A DNA stretch of 33,312 nucleotides from Candidatus Eisenbacteria bacterium (GTDB lineage Bacteria > Eisenbacteria > RBG-16-71-46 > JASEGR01). Each line of letters starts with the position of its first letter. Positions within the stretch are counted from its first letter, which is position 1. Location: the NCBI GenBank assembly GCA_030017955.1, contig JASEGR010000031.1, positions 1 through 33,312 of the forward strand. The letters are read 5' to 3'. Below are positions 24,222 to 32,556 of the stretch, one piece after another. The notes beneath the pieces are model-generated. The model ran no database searches. It was not told the DNA's origin and worked only from the letters and a program-made list of their open reading frames with translations. The translations under genes were made by a program, and so were the position numbers.

Positions 24222-25326
24222 GATCGAGAAGGACAGTACCGAAGACGGAAGATACTACAAGGCAGAAAAGCGAGGCAGACAGGGAAAGTGCGAGTCCACG
24301 ATCCCTGTTTTCTTTTTTGAGCCCCAGAGAAAACCCCTGCGTCAGAAGAGATGCCAGGAACATGAAATAGCAGAGCAAAGTCAGAATCCCGCTTTCAACA
24401 CCGACCTGAAGAAAATCGTTGTGCCAGTTACGGACCCTCTTGTCTTGAAGACCGGCAAGATTCGGATAAATCTTCCTGAAAGTGCCAAGGCCGTGGCCCT
24501 CGAGCGGTTTTTCCGATATGAGCCTCATTCCCTCACTCCAAATTGTTACTCTCTGTGTTGAGTGAGTAAGCGGGTCCTTCAGAGTAAGTGCACGCTCTCT
24601 GAGGGGCGGGACCAGAAGGACCAGTGCGATAAGAATTGGGATTGCGACAAGCAGCTTCTTCCTTGCCAGAAAGGCGGCAAGGAGGACGGACAAGATGAGA
24701 GCAGTCCATGCGCCTCTGGTAAAAGTGAAAAAGAGTCCAAAGATAGTTGCTGCAAGCCCTGAGACCCAGGCCGCTTTCGGGAGAAATGTCTTGGTCTCGC
24801 GCGGATGTACGAGTTGAAATGCGATAGTTGAGGCAAGGAACACGCCGAGAGTCGTGTATCCTCCGGTGAATGAATGTGCCCTCTCTGTCCTTCCTGTGAA
24901 ATAGATGAAGAGCCCGTACAGTGAAGCGAGAACGGCAGAAATGAAGAGGAGCCTTGTGCTCTTCTCAATATCCCTGGCATCCCTGATGAAGTGAATGAGC
25001 GCGAAGAAAAGCAGCGCTGTGATCAGTTTCGGAATTGCCGCAACGGAAAGACCCGGCGCGACAGACACCGGAACTGAAAGCGAACGAAGAACAATGAATG
25101 CGGTAAGGAAGTATCCAAAAAGCGGAATTTCCCTTCTCGCTCTGCAGCCGCCGAGAAAATCAACAATGCAGAGCAGGATGAGTATGTAAAACAAAATTTG
25201 AGAGAAAAGAAGAGACAAGATGAGACTGAAAAAAAGTAACTGAATGATTAGATTGGAAGCGTCATGGAGTCTGCTTCCCCGGGAAGTCTGAGCCGGTGTG
25301 CTCCTTGCTGTTTCTTCCATTGTCAT
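24124..25326 (-). CDS. O-antigen ligase-like (Wzy_C family) membrane protein
   Basis: A polytopic protein of about 400 residues with roughly ten or more hydrophobic helices. The larger periplasmic loop carries RNWHNDFLQVGVESGILTLL, the HN-x-FL signature of the O-antigen ligase/polymerase family, and an upstream HSFTGGYTTLGVFLAS segment. It probably joins O-antigen or another glycan to lipid A-core, or polymerises it. ATG 25326 lies one base after the stop of the GT9 gene and has GGAAGA upstream; an in-frame ATG at 25347 would overlap that gene by 20 bases. Its 3' end overlaps the DUF502 gene. Confidence 0.85.
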   Translation of the reverse strand: MTMEETARSTPAQTSRGSRLHDASNLIIQLLFFSLILSLLFSQILFYILILLCIVDFLGGCRARREIPLFGYFLTAFIVLRSLSVPVSVAPGLSVAAIPKLITALLFFALIHFIRDARDIEKSTRLLFISAVLASLYGLFIYFTGRTERAHSFTGGYTTLGVFLASTIAFQLVHPRETKTFLPKAAWVSGLAATIFGLFFTFTRGAWTALILSVLLAAFLARKKLLVAIPILIALVLLVPPLRERALTLKDPLTHSTQRVTIWSEGMRLISEKPLEGHGLGTFRKIYPNLAGLQDKRVRNWHNDFLQVGVESGILTLLCYFMFLASLLTQGFSLGLKKENRDRGLALSLSASLFCLVVSSVFGTVLLDPTLSLLFWGLTGALGFVVSARGLRGKARLPRE

Positions 25327-25327
25327 C

Positions 25328-26368
25328 CTAGATTCTTCCGCGGTCATGCTCGATAAGGACTGATACCTCGGCGAAAACCTCGTCGACTGATATTGCCTTC
25401 ATGCATTCGAGGTCTTTGCTGCATGTCTGTTTCACGCAAGGAGAGCAGTCGAGTTCCTTACTGATGAGTTTGCCGCGGCCGTGCCACGGTCCCGTTACGG
25501 AAGGATCTCCCGCTCCGAAAAGAACCAGATAAGGAATGCCAAGTGCGCACGCCAGATGCACGACGCCTGAGTCGTTCGCAATCAAGAGGTTCATTCTTCT
25601 GAGGACAGCTGAAAGGGAGAGGAGGCTGGTCTTCCCAACGAGGGAAATGGGAGGAGTCTTCATGATCCCGCTCATCCCGAAGGCAATGTGCGCGTCGCTG
25701 ACGCTTCCAAGAAGAACGATCTTTGCACCAAAGCTCTGTGCGAGGCGGTCTGCGAGAAGTGCGAATCGTTCGACCGGCCATCTTCTTGATGAAGCAAACG
25801 AGGATGGCGCGATGGCAACCAAGGGTGCATCGCTCCTCGGTGAATATCCTGAGAGCTCCAGGAGAGGATCGGATTCCTCCTGAGGAAGATCGAGCCGCAA
25901 GGGCAAACCATCATCAGGAGTACAGCCCACAAGCGCGGCAATGTCGGCATAGAGGAGCACACGGTGAGTTTTCTTCCGGTCTTTCCTGAAGCGAAGGGCC
26001 TTGGTCAGAAGCGGCCGGCGGCACTCGGCAGAATAGCCGATCCTATCACGGGTTCCGGATAGAAAGGCCGTCAATGCTGACGAGAAGGAGTTGGGAAAAA
26101 TGAGAAACTTATCGAAGCCGATCTTCCTAATTTCTTTCGCAAGGGAGATCGCCCCTCGAAGCGAACCCGAAACCTCTTCCCGCCTGAAAGTGATTACCTC
26201 CTCGAACCTCCCGTCATGAGCGAAGAGCTCGCCAAGAGCTGACGGAGCCAGAATGGAGATTGTCGAATCGGGATTTGCGTTCACCACTCCGGTTATTGCC
26301 GGGGTGGTGAGTATCGTGTCGCCCAGCCAATTAGGAGTTCTTATGAGAATTGATGGACCTGCGTTCAT
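25328..26368 (-). CDS. glycosyltransferase family 9, WaaF-like heptosyltransferase
   Basis: A 346-residue GT-B enzyme. The N-terminal RTPNWLGDTILTTPAI is the WaaF-type opening, and NDSGVVHLACALGIPYLVLFG is the nucleotide-sugar site. The Cys-rich DCSPCVKQTCSKDLECM near the C-terminus is also typical. It probably transfers a second heptose to the LPS core. It differs clearly from the other GT9 protein in the window, suggesting two successive transfer steps. The ATG is preceded at some distance by GGGGGAA. Element B lies 70 bases upstream of the start. Confidence 0.9.
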   Translation of the reverse strand: MNAGPSILIRTPNWLGDTILTTPAITGVVNANPDSTISILAPSALGELFAHDGRFEEVITFRREEVSGSLRGAISLAKEIRKIGFDKFLIFPNSFSSALTAFLSGTRDRIGYSAECRRPLLTKALRFRKDRKKTHRVLLYADIAALVGCTPDDGLPLRLDLPQEESDPLLELSGYSPRSDAPLVAIAPSSFASSRRWPVERFALLADRLAQSFGAKIVLLGSVSDAHIAFGMSGIMKTPPISLVGKTSLLSLSAVLRRMNLLIANDSGVVHLACALGIPYLVLFGAGDPSVTGPWHGRGKLISKELDCSPCVKQTCSKDLECMKAISVDEVFAEVSVLIEHDRGRI

Positions 26369-26438
26369 CAGGTGCTAGTTTCCCCCTTCCGGAACATATT
26401 TGAGCTGGTGCTGCACCGTACCAACACTCTGCTGCAAC

Positions 26439-26581
26439 GTGGGATCCTGGTGCCTGAGCGTAACTCACCGGGAGCAGTGGGCCACCCACCTTGGGTGAGC
26501 AGGCAGGGGAAAGGTATTCCCCGCCTGCGAACCCTAGTTGGGTCACTGCGGAGGTGGTGAAGCGAAGGTACCAGGTCCCAC
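26439..26581 (+). ncRNA. structured element B, putative novel ncRNA (paired with element A)
   Basis: This 143-base intergenic element is closed by a terminal stem of 15 pairs (26439-26454 with 26567-26581, one bulged T and one G-T pair). Internal helices are TGAG/CTCA (26455-26458 with 26464-26467), GCAGTG/CACTGC (26474-26479 with 26544-26549) and a 12-bp stem with one bulged A (26499-26511 with 26517-26528, loop AGGTA). Conserved single-stranded blocks shared with element A include GGGAG, CTTGG, CCCTAG-TTGGGTCA and CGGAGG-GG-GA. The G-T pair supports plus-strand RNA. A weak promoter-like TTGAGC-17-AACACT (26400-26428) would start transcription almost at the stem. Confidence 0.65.
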
Positions 26582-26597
26582 ACTCAACAGCGAATTG

Positions 26598-27476
26598 CTA
26601 CTCCTTGAACAACCTGTAGTTCTTGTATTCACCGACTCTGATGCCTGAAACTCTTTCCACAGCGTGAAGAAGGATCTCTCTTGCCGAATGTTCTCTGAAT
26701 GAGAAATAAGGTCTTGGGGAATAATTCCCGGCTTTGACACTCTCGATCCGCTTCTTCATGACAGCCGGGTGCGTTCCTTCGAAGCGATAGGTTTCATCCT
26801 CCTGTACGAATGATTCTCCCTGTTTTGTCCCATGCTCTTTTTCAATCCACTCATCATCATGCCACAGTTTATCGAATTCTCTCGTCTTTTCCCTCATCAG
26901 GCTTTCGTCTCGCGCCCAGCCGTAATGAAACATCCTTGCTCCTGCGAGTGCAGCCGTTAGTTTTCTTCCGTTCTTTCTGAATCCCTGGGCGTCCTTCCAG
27001 GAGTTGATTCCCCTTCCGGTCTTCACAACCCTGACCTCTCTTCTGTACCATCTTCTGCCTCTTGCGACGGTGCCGTAGCTTCCGTAGAAATGAACGTAGT
27101 CGAAGAGTAGCCCGTCAACAGAGGGTTCGTCCAGGAATCTCTCCATCGAGCTTGCCACAGCGGGAGCGTCGTCCTCATGAAGGACTTCATCCGCCTGAAC
27201 GTAGAAAGCCCAGTCCCCGCTCACTTCTTGAAGGGCTTTGTTTGTCAGAATGGAAAGGAGCTTCCCGCCTTGCCTCAGGTTTTCGTCCCATTCGGATTCC
27301 ATCAGTTTCACTTTCGGCGAACCGATCTTCCGCAGCAGGGCCAGAGTATCGTCCTCAGAGTTTGCAACATTGACCACGAATTCGTCACAGAGTGGAAGGA
27401 CGGATTCAATCGATTCGACGACAGGATAGCCGAGCTTCATCGCGTTTCGCACAAACGTGAAACCCGAGACTTTCAT
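26598..27476 (-). CDS. glycosyltransferase family 2-like protein
   Basis: A 292-residue GT-A type protein. It begins GFTFVRNAMKLGYPVVESIESVLPLCDEFVV, the usual GT2 opening for this subclass (split here by an intervening region of ordinary length before the metal site), and YVQADEV (about 92-98) stands where a DxD metal-binding motif is expected. Two later regions with several Trp, Tyr and His residues (for example GARMFHYGWARDE) probably bind the acceptor. A sugar-transfer role in LPS core or O-antigen synthesis is inferred from the neighbouring GT9 and ligase genes; donor and acceptor are unknown. GAGG lies seven bases before the ATG. Confidence 0.83.
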   Translation of the reverse strand: MKVSGFTFVRNAMKLGYPVVESIESVLPLCDEFVVNVANSEDDTLALLRKIGSPKVKLMESEWDENLRQGGKLLSILTNKALQEVSGDWAFYVQADEVLHEDDAPAVASSMERFLDEPSVDGLLFDYVHFYGSYGTVARGRRWYRREVRVVKTGRGINSWKDAQGFRKNGRKLTAALAGARMFHYGWARDESLMREKTREFDKLWHDDEWIEKEHGTKQGESFVQEDETYRFEGTHPAVMKKRIESVKAGNYSPRPYFSFREHSAREILLHAVERVSGIRVGEYKNYRLFKE

Positions 27477-27505
27477 CAGCGGTCCTCTGATGAGAATGCC
27501 ATCAT

Positions 27506-28582
27506 CTAAATCAGCAATTCCCCATTGGTGATGGCCGTTTTCTTTTCTCCGCTTCGAAGGACAAAGTCCAGTCTTTGGCAGACTATCGGATTTCCTTTTG
27601 CATAAACAATGTCCTGATGAATGACTTTTCCCGGCGCCGAGAAGTCACGTACTCCGGTTTTCCCACCAAGATGATCGCTTCTGCCGTAGGCCCAGTGAAA
27701 ACCTGCCTTCTCATCTTCAAGAACATTGCCTGAGACAACCGCTTTGTCATTGCATCCGATGGCAACTTCGGCAATATTGCACATGGCAGGTTCGCCAAGA
27801 AATTCACGCCGCATCCTCGCGGCATTTTCTCCATCGCCCTCGACATCCACAATCTTGTTATGTTTAATGACGAAGACAGCCGTTTCCCGGCCAAAAGCAG
27901 CCGGCACTCTGCCCTCTGTCTTACTGTTGGGATTCTCGTTCGGCACGACGCACACTTCACCCGATGGCAGGTTCACCACACGGGAAACATCCTTGTCAGT
28001 CGTTCTGTGCAGGAACCCGTTATCCTCCATTGGTGTTTTGCGATCCGAAACATCGAAATAGCACTTGTGGCCTGTCGAAAAAATCACCTCGACGCCGATT
28101 GACTGCTCATACAACTTTGCCAACAGAACACATTTTCCGGCAACCTTGCCGTAGTCGGCGGATAGCCCGGTCAGTTCCATCGCTTTGTTGACTCCCGGCA
28201 TGCTGGCCGCACGCAGATCAGGATTCTTCCGTGTGTAACCGTGTAGGGGCGCTGTTGCTGAAAACTCGGGCATGCAAATGACGATTGTTGAATGGAGCAT
28301 AACATCGCTTATCTTGGTGCGTTTTCCCTCAATGATGCCATACTCCGGCAAATCGCCGTTATTGCACCCGGTTGCTTCGTAGGTCAGCAAAGGATTCACC
28401 CGGGCATTGTATTTTCTTGAAAACTCTTTAATTTCGCGATGCCATTCTTCCGCCATCTCACGGCGCTTGCGCCATTCGGCACTGTCGGGTATTTTGCCAA
28501 CGGGCAAGTCATACATGACAGTGACAACTTCATCCTTGGGAGCAAAAACATCAACAAATAGTTTCTCAAGATTGAAGGCCAT
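27506..28582 (-). CDS. M29-like metallopeptidase family protein
   Basis: A 358-residue protein related to the thermophilic aminopeptidase (M29/AmpS) fold, which also includes NicX-type dioxygenases. The metal-ligand regions can be followed: E209 in PSGEVCVVPNE, E272 in NIAEVAIG, E289 and E291 in LEDEKAGFHWAYG with H296, and H322/D324 in VIHQDIVY. It probably binds one or two divalent metals; whether it cleaves peptides or another substrate cannot be decided. The RBS AAAGGAGAG is well placed before the ATG. It ends 29 bases before the GT2 gene but has no evident functional link to it. Confidence 0.75.
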   Translation of the reverse strand: MAFNLEKLFVDVFAPKDEVVTVMYDLPVGKIPDSAEWRKRREMAEEWHREIKEFSRKYNARVNPLLTYEATGCNNGDLPEYGIIEGKRTKISDVMLHSTIVICMPEFSATAPLHGYTRKNPDLRAASMPGVNKAMELTGLSADYGKVAGKCVLLAKLYEQSIGVEVIFSTGHKCYFDVSDRKTPMEDNGFLHRTTDKDVSRVVNLPSGEVCVVPNENPNSKTEGRVPAAFGRETAVFVIKHNKIVDVEGDGENAARMRREFLGEPAMCNIAEVAIGCNDKAVVSGNVLEDEKAGFHWAYGRSDHLGGKTGVRDFSAPGKVIHQDIVYAKGNPIVCQRLDFVLRSGEKKTAITNGELLI

Positions 28583-28636
28583 ATTCTCTCCTTTTCAGTG
28601 GGACCTGCGTGAGCGACATACTACAGACTCTCCGGA

Positions 28637-29278
28637 TCATGCTCTTTCTCTCTTAAGTCCCATCATCAGAAACACCGTGAACCGTCTCATTTCACCATCG
28701 GAGATCGGTCTGGTCTCTTCCACCGCAGTGGTGTCGAGGACATCATCAAAACCTGCATCCACGAAGGCTCGACGCAGCACTCCTCGTTCGAAACCAAAGT
28801 GGAACACGCCGCTATTGTCGCGATGAAATTGACCGTCTTCGAGATCCAGATCGGCGAGGCAAAGCAGGCCTGACGGCACAAGCACACCGTGGAACTGATG
28901 GAGAAGCGATTTGATGTTCCGAATATGATGCAGGGTCATACTGCTGACAATCAGGTCGTACTTGCCGGTGAGCGTCTCGTCCTTGTCCAAATCCAGGTGC
29001 AGCGTTTTGATATTGGCAAATCCTTGCTTGGCGGCCTTGGCAGCGAAGACGTCAAGCATCCCCTGCGAACTGTCAACGCCCGTTATTGATCGCACCTGCC
29101 GTGCCCACGGAAGGGTAAGAAGGCCCGTCCCGCAGCCGAAGTCCAGGACATCCATGGTTGTGCTGAGCGGCACATGACGAGACATGGCAGCGGCTATGTC
29201 GCTTGCCAGCTTGACATGGCCCGGAATCTCATCCCACTCACTGGCCTCTTTGTCGAAATCGCGTTTCTCGTTTTTCAT
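28637..29278 (-). CDS. class I SAM-dependent methyltransferase
   Basis: A 213-residue methyltransferase. Motif I is VLDFGCGTGLL (about 44-54), the acidic end of strand 2 is GVDSSQGML, and the post-motif region is YDLIVSSMTLHHI, typical of the Methyltransf_11/25 type acting on small molecules. The opening FDKEASEWDEIPGHVKLA is also typical. ATG 29278 was preferred over 29314 because homology begins there; neither has a strong ribosome site. The substrate is unknown. Confidence 0.85.
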   Translation of the reverse strand: MKNEKRDFDKEASEWDEIPGHVKLASDIAAAMSRHVPLSTTMDVLDFGCGTGLLTLPWARQVRSITGVDSSQGMLDVFAAKAAKQGFANIKTLHLDLDKDETLTGKYDLIVSSMTLHHIRNIKSLLHQFHGVLVPSGLLCLADLDLEDGQFHRDNSGVFHFGFERGVLRRAFVDAGFDDVLDTTAVEETRPISDGEMRRFTVFLMMGLKRERA

Positions 29279-29361
29279 ATCGCTCGATGTTACTGTAATC
29301 GTCCGATTGCGCAACGACGGTATTCAAGCGTCGCCGGAAGCAACCTATGCAGCTACCAGTC

Positions 29362-30471
29362 TTACGTAATGGTGCTTGTCACCTGAACACCCATCCGTTT
29401 CAAATCTTCGAAAAAACGCACCGGTTCGGCCAACTGTCCCATCATCCACAGACCGGGGCGCCGAGCTTGGCCATCCAAGTACTGCAGGAGGCAAGCCACA
29501 ACAGGAATTGCAGTCAACTCGTAACCGTCGAGGTGCGAGACGGTGGCTTCGACTCTGACTGGTTTTCCGTTCTTCTCACCCAGTGCTTCAATCTTGAGCA
29601 AAATAAGGTGTGGCGGTTTCGAGAAATTCTGCATGCCCCACCAGACAAGTTTCCCCATTGGACGCACAGCATGGTCCCCGCCAATTTTCAGACCTGCCAT
29701 CGCCAGTGGCGAGATGACCCAATCCGTAAACCAGTGAGATCCGGAAATGTAGAAGCCGATTTCCCTGAGTGCCGGATACATCTCTGGCAGGGGACGCAGC
29801 TCTTCGAAAAACATTGAATAACATCTGCGCACCCCGATTGCCCCGCCGAAATTCACCCTGCTGCTACTAAACGAACCCGTCTTAGTCCAGCGGCCGTTCT
29901 TGAAGACTTGAGCTTGATAGTTCCGAAAAACTTCCATCAGTTCATCCACAGCTTCTGAGTATGGCAGTGCATGACCCATGTTGAGGTAACAGGCAGTGAG
30001 AGCGCTATCCATCCGGTCAAGTTGAAGGGCAGCATAGCGCACCATTGCGGCAGGGAGACCCGGATGAAATCCGGCTTCAGTGATGAAACATCGATTGGCG
30101 CGTTCGATATCGGGAGCAAGTGATTTCAGCAAAGCCAGTTTCTGCGCGCCAAGTTGGACATCCAGATAGTCCACGCCACTCTCCAACGCAGCCCGAACGA
30201 CTACCTCGGCGTATTGCGTCGTCGGTGCAGCAACCAGCAGGAGGTCCATGCCGCGAAGGGCTTCACGCACGTTCGCCGCATTTGCCGCGTCCACCCGTAC
30301 GGGTGAAACCCGCTCGCCCTTGAATTGAGCGTTGAGTTGGTCCGCGTACGCCTGGGCCTTCTCAAGACTGCGTCCTGCCAGGACGATTCGCGCTCCGGAT
30401 TGCTCCAGGAGATGGCGCGCCAATAATTTTCCTGTAAACCCGCAGCCGCCCAATATCAGGATTGTTGCCAA
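29362..30471 (-). CDS. saccharopine dehydrogenase-like NAD(P)-binding protein
   Basis: A 369-residue protein of the saccharopine dehydrogenase NADP-binding family. The Rossmann motif is ILGGCGFTGKLLARHL at the N-terminus, followed by VLAGRSLEKA, which binds the adenine ribose, and the substrate-side segment EAGFHPGLPAAMVRYAA. Members include carboxynorspermidine, saccharopine and lysine-pathway enzymes as well as trans-acting enoyl reductase-like proteins; the substrate here is open. The start codon appears to be TTG at 30471, with GGGAGG eight bases upstream. Confidence 0.82.
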   Translation of the reverse strand: MATILILGGCGFTGKLLARHLLEQSGARIVLAGRSLEKAQAYADQLNAQFKGERVSPVRVDAANAANVREALRGMDLLLVAAPTTQYAEVVVRAALESGVDYLDVQLGAQKLALLKSLAPDIERANRCFITEAGFHPGLPAAMVRYAALQLDRMDSALTACYLNMGHALPYSEAVDELMEVFRNYQAQVFKNGRWTKTGSFSSSRVNFGGAIGVRRCYSMFFEELRPLPEMYPALREIGFYISGSHWFTDWVISPLAMAGLKIGGDHAVRPMGKLVWWGMQNFSKPPHLILLKIEALGEKNGKPVRVEATVSHLDGYELTAIPVVACLLQYLDGQARRPGLWMMGQLAEPVRFFEDLKRMGVQVTSTIT

Positions 30472-30608
30472 ATGCGTTGCCTCCCAATCGCACTTGCACT
30501 CTACATGAAAGCCATCCGCTGAGAAAAGACCAAAAAACCGGTTGCATCGAATCCGAAGGCGGCAATTGTCTTTGAACTGAAATCGGAAAGCTGGCGGTCA
30601 GGAGAGCG

Positions 30609-31547
30609 TCAGGGATTGAGAAGCTCCGGTTTTAGGAAAACGCCCAGGTTGCGGGGGAGGACGTCAAGGGAATCCAATAGTTCGAGCCGTTCCAGTTTTT
30701 TCGCGGTCGCAGCAGGCAGGCGATCAGGTGAAGCACCTGCCAGAAGGAGGGAGGTTTCCTCGTGAGAGAATTCCTCATTACCTCCGAACCAATCCAGAAA
30801 TGGTTTGTCCTCAGGACAGAACTGCTGACAGAGCATGCAGCCCATCACGCAATTGTGCGAAGCGGGGTCTATCCAGGCTGGAAACGGATACTCTTGCGAT
30901 CTTTCGTTGTGAAATACTATGCACCGCTCGGTGCGCAGAAGAAAACGCTCGGAAGTGATCGCGCCGGTGGGGCACTTAATTAAGCACGCCTCGCATGTTT
31001 CGCATCTGTCCATCATGCGCGGCTCGCGCCATGTGTCTGCGGGACAGGGCAGGTCGGAGCAAAAAGGTACGGGCTGGAAAAAGCTCCCCATCCCTGGGAC
31101 GTAGCAGATATTGTTCCGCCCGTATTCGGCAAGGCCGCTTCCTACAGCAAGGGCTTTCTGCGGCAGTCTGGCCGGAACTACGCGGTGTCCTTCTGGACGA
31201 AGCAACTCTGTGAGAATATCTCCGGTCTCCCGGGCAATCTCCCGGTGCGCTAGGTAGGTTGGAGGAAGGGTGAGCGCCAGCGTTTTATCATTCCAGGTGA
31301 AGCTGATTCTGGTTTGAGGCCGCGGCACAGCTACTACAATTAGGGAACTGGCCGCAGGAAAATCATCCGGCGGTTTGAATGTGAAAAACGTCAATCGTTC
31401 ACGGTAGAATTCTTCATCGAAAGCGCCCTGCGCGTGACGGCCTTCGATCTCATCCTGCAAATCCCGAAGGCGCCGGATGGACACGACCCGCCCTTTCAAA
31501 CCCCGTTCTTCCAACTGAGAATACAATCTCTCTATTGTTCTTTCCAT
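30609..31547 (-). CDS. QueG-like 4Fe-4S protein
   Basis: A 312-residue protein resembling epoxyqueuosine reductase. KALAVGSGLAEYGRNN (131-146) corresponds to the cobalamin-binding KxxAxxSGLGWxGKN region of QueG. Two [4Fe-4S] sites follow: C182, C185, C188 and C192 (CETCEACLIKC), and C233, C237, C240 and C244 (CVMGCMLCQQFC). QueG uses cobalamin to finish queuosine in tRNA. This copy departs from the usual motif (AEYGRN replaces GWYGKN) and has an extended C-terminal part, so it may be a paralogue with another reductive role. No queuosine genes are visible nearby. Confidence 0.78.
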   Translation of the reverse strand: MERTIERLYSQLEERGLKGRVVSIRRLRDLQDEIEGRHAQGAFDEEFYRERLTFFTFKPPDDFPAASSLIVVAVPRPQTRISFTWNDKTLALTLPPTYLAHREIARETGDILTELLRPEGHRVVPARLPQKALAVGSGLAEYGRNNICYVPGMGSFFQPVPFCSDLPCPADTWREPRMMDRCETCEACLIKCPTGAITSERFLLRTERCIVFHNERSQEYPFPAWIDPASHNCVMGCMLCQQFCPEDKPFLDWFGGNEEFSHEETSLLLAGASPDRLPAATAKKLERLELLDSLDVLPRNLGVFLKPELLNP

Positions 31548-31688
31548 TCTTGAACCTGCTTTCGTTCTCTGTGCGGCATTCTTACCGCCTGATGCCTGAC
31601 AATCATGCGCGTCGCCGCCGTGCTCCGCATGACGTTGTCGGACGACACCGCGGCTCGGGCGCGGCTATTTGCCGCCGCCTGCTTCCGC

Positions 31689-32255
31689 TTATTTCGGAAT
31701 GGATTTTTCCAGATCGGTCAAGTCAGCCCGAAGCAATTCTGCATCCTCTTTCTCCTTCACTTCCGCAAGCTGCTCTTTGGCCGCGGCAAGGCAGTCTCTG
31801 GCTGCTCCAGAATCTTTGTGGAGGGCTTCGGCGCGAGCCAAAGCTTCGTAGGCGTAACCCAGGTAAAATGGTGGAAGCTTATTGTCCTTTCCGATCTTCA
31901 GGCACTTCTCGCCAAACAGTCTGGCCATTTCGTATTGCCCCGCCAGAGCGTGCACCCTGGAGACTTGCCAGTACCCGACCGAAAGGTTGAGCGGCTTACA
32001 GTCTCCCCGTTGTTTCCAGTGCCATAAGGATGCATAGGCAAGAAGCAGCATGTTCTCGACATCATCGGGAGACCTGTCGGGCTTGTCGATGATGGTCCAG
32101 CAGTCGTTGAAGTATTGAGTCGAGAGCTTATGGTGGATGTTCTGCATATCGATCCCCTCCATTTCAGCCCCCAAAGCCCAGGCCGCATGCCCCGCGTATA
32201 GCGCGAGAGCAGCCAACAGCCCGAGCGCTATCGAAATCCCATGCCATTTCGTCAT
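31689..32255 (-). CDS. small exported protein with TPR-like helices
   Basis: A 188-residue protein with an N-terminal signal sequence (KWHGISIALGLLAALALYAGHAAWALGAE, hydrophobic core about residues 6-24) followed by an all-helical domain. Segments such as VSRVHALAGQYEMARLFGEKC and LGYAYEALARAEALHKDS have TPR-like Ala/Gly/Tyr spacing, and the C-terminus is charged and possibly coiled-coil. It probably acts in the periplasm as a protein-interaction module. ATG 32255 has AGGAGG five bases upstream; a GTG two codons earlier is less likely. The partner is unknown. Confidence 0.75.
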   Translation of the reverse strand: MTKWHGISIALGLLAALALYAGHAAWALGAEMEGIDMQNIHHKLSTQYFNDCWTIIDKPDRSPDDVENMLLLAYASLWHWKQRGDCKPLNLSVGYWQVSRVHALAGQYEMARLFGEKCLKIGKDNKLPPFYLGYAYEALARAEALHKDSGAARDCLAAAKEQLAEVKEKEDAELLRADLTDLEKSIPK

Positions 32256-32362
32256 GAGCACCTCCTTGCTTCACATACTCTCAAAACGTAAGCACCTTGT
32301 CCGTTTCCATTGTCCACTGAGTTAGTTAGCTCAACGAGCGTTATTGATGAGGGACAGGATTT

Positions 32363-32521
32363 TCATACTCTGCTCTCCCTCCTGGATTTTGTCGCGGCAA
32401 GGACTACAAACGCACCTTCACCATGGCCATCGCTGACTTCAGCTTGGTAGACTTGCTCGTTTTCATCAAACCAGCGGTCATACTCGTCAGCGTGCTTGTC
32501 AAATACGGTTATTCTGTCCAT
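32363..32521 (-). pseudogene. internally deleted SAM methyltransferase remnant
   Basis: A 52-codon frame starts with FDKHADEYDRWFDENEQVYQ, the N-terminus of a class I methyltransferase, and continues directly into GHGEGAFVVLAATK, which resembles the C-terminal strand of the same type of enzyme. The SAM-binding core (roughly 150 residues) is missing between them, so the product cannot be active. AGGAGG near the 3' end and an ATGA overlap lead into another very short frame (32331-32366, about 11 residues), probably the truncated start of a former next gene. The rest of 32262-32556 shows nothing. Confidence 0.65.
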
Positions 32522-32556
32522 CGCAGCTCTTCTGGTGAAGCGACTTGTGCAGCCGA

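Noticed and set aside
26331-26583. Two roughly 71-codon minus-strand open frames across element B
   Set aside because: They overlap each other and the GT9 gene start, and the stem-loop structure explains the sequence better.
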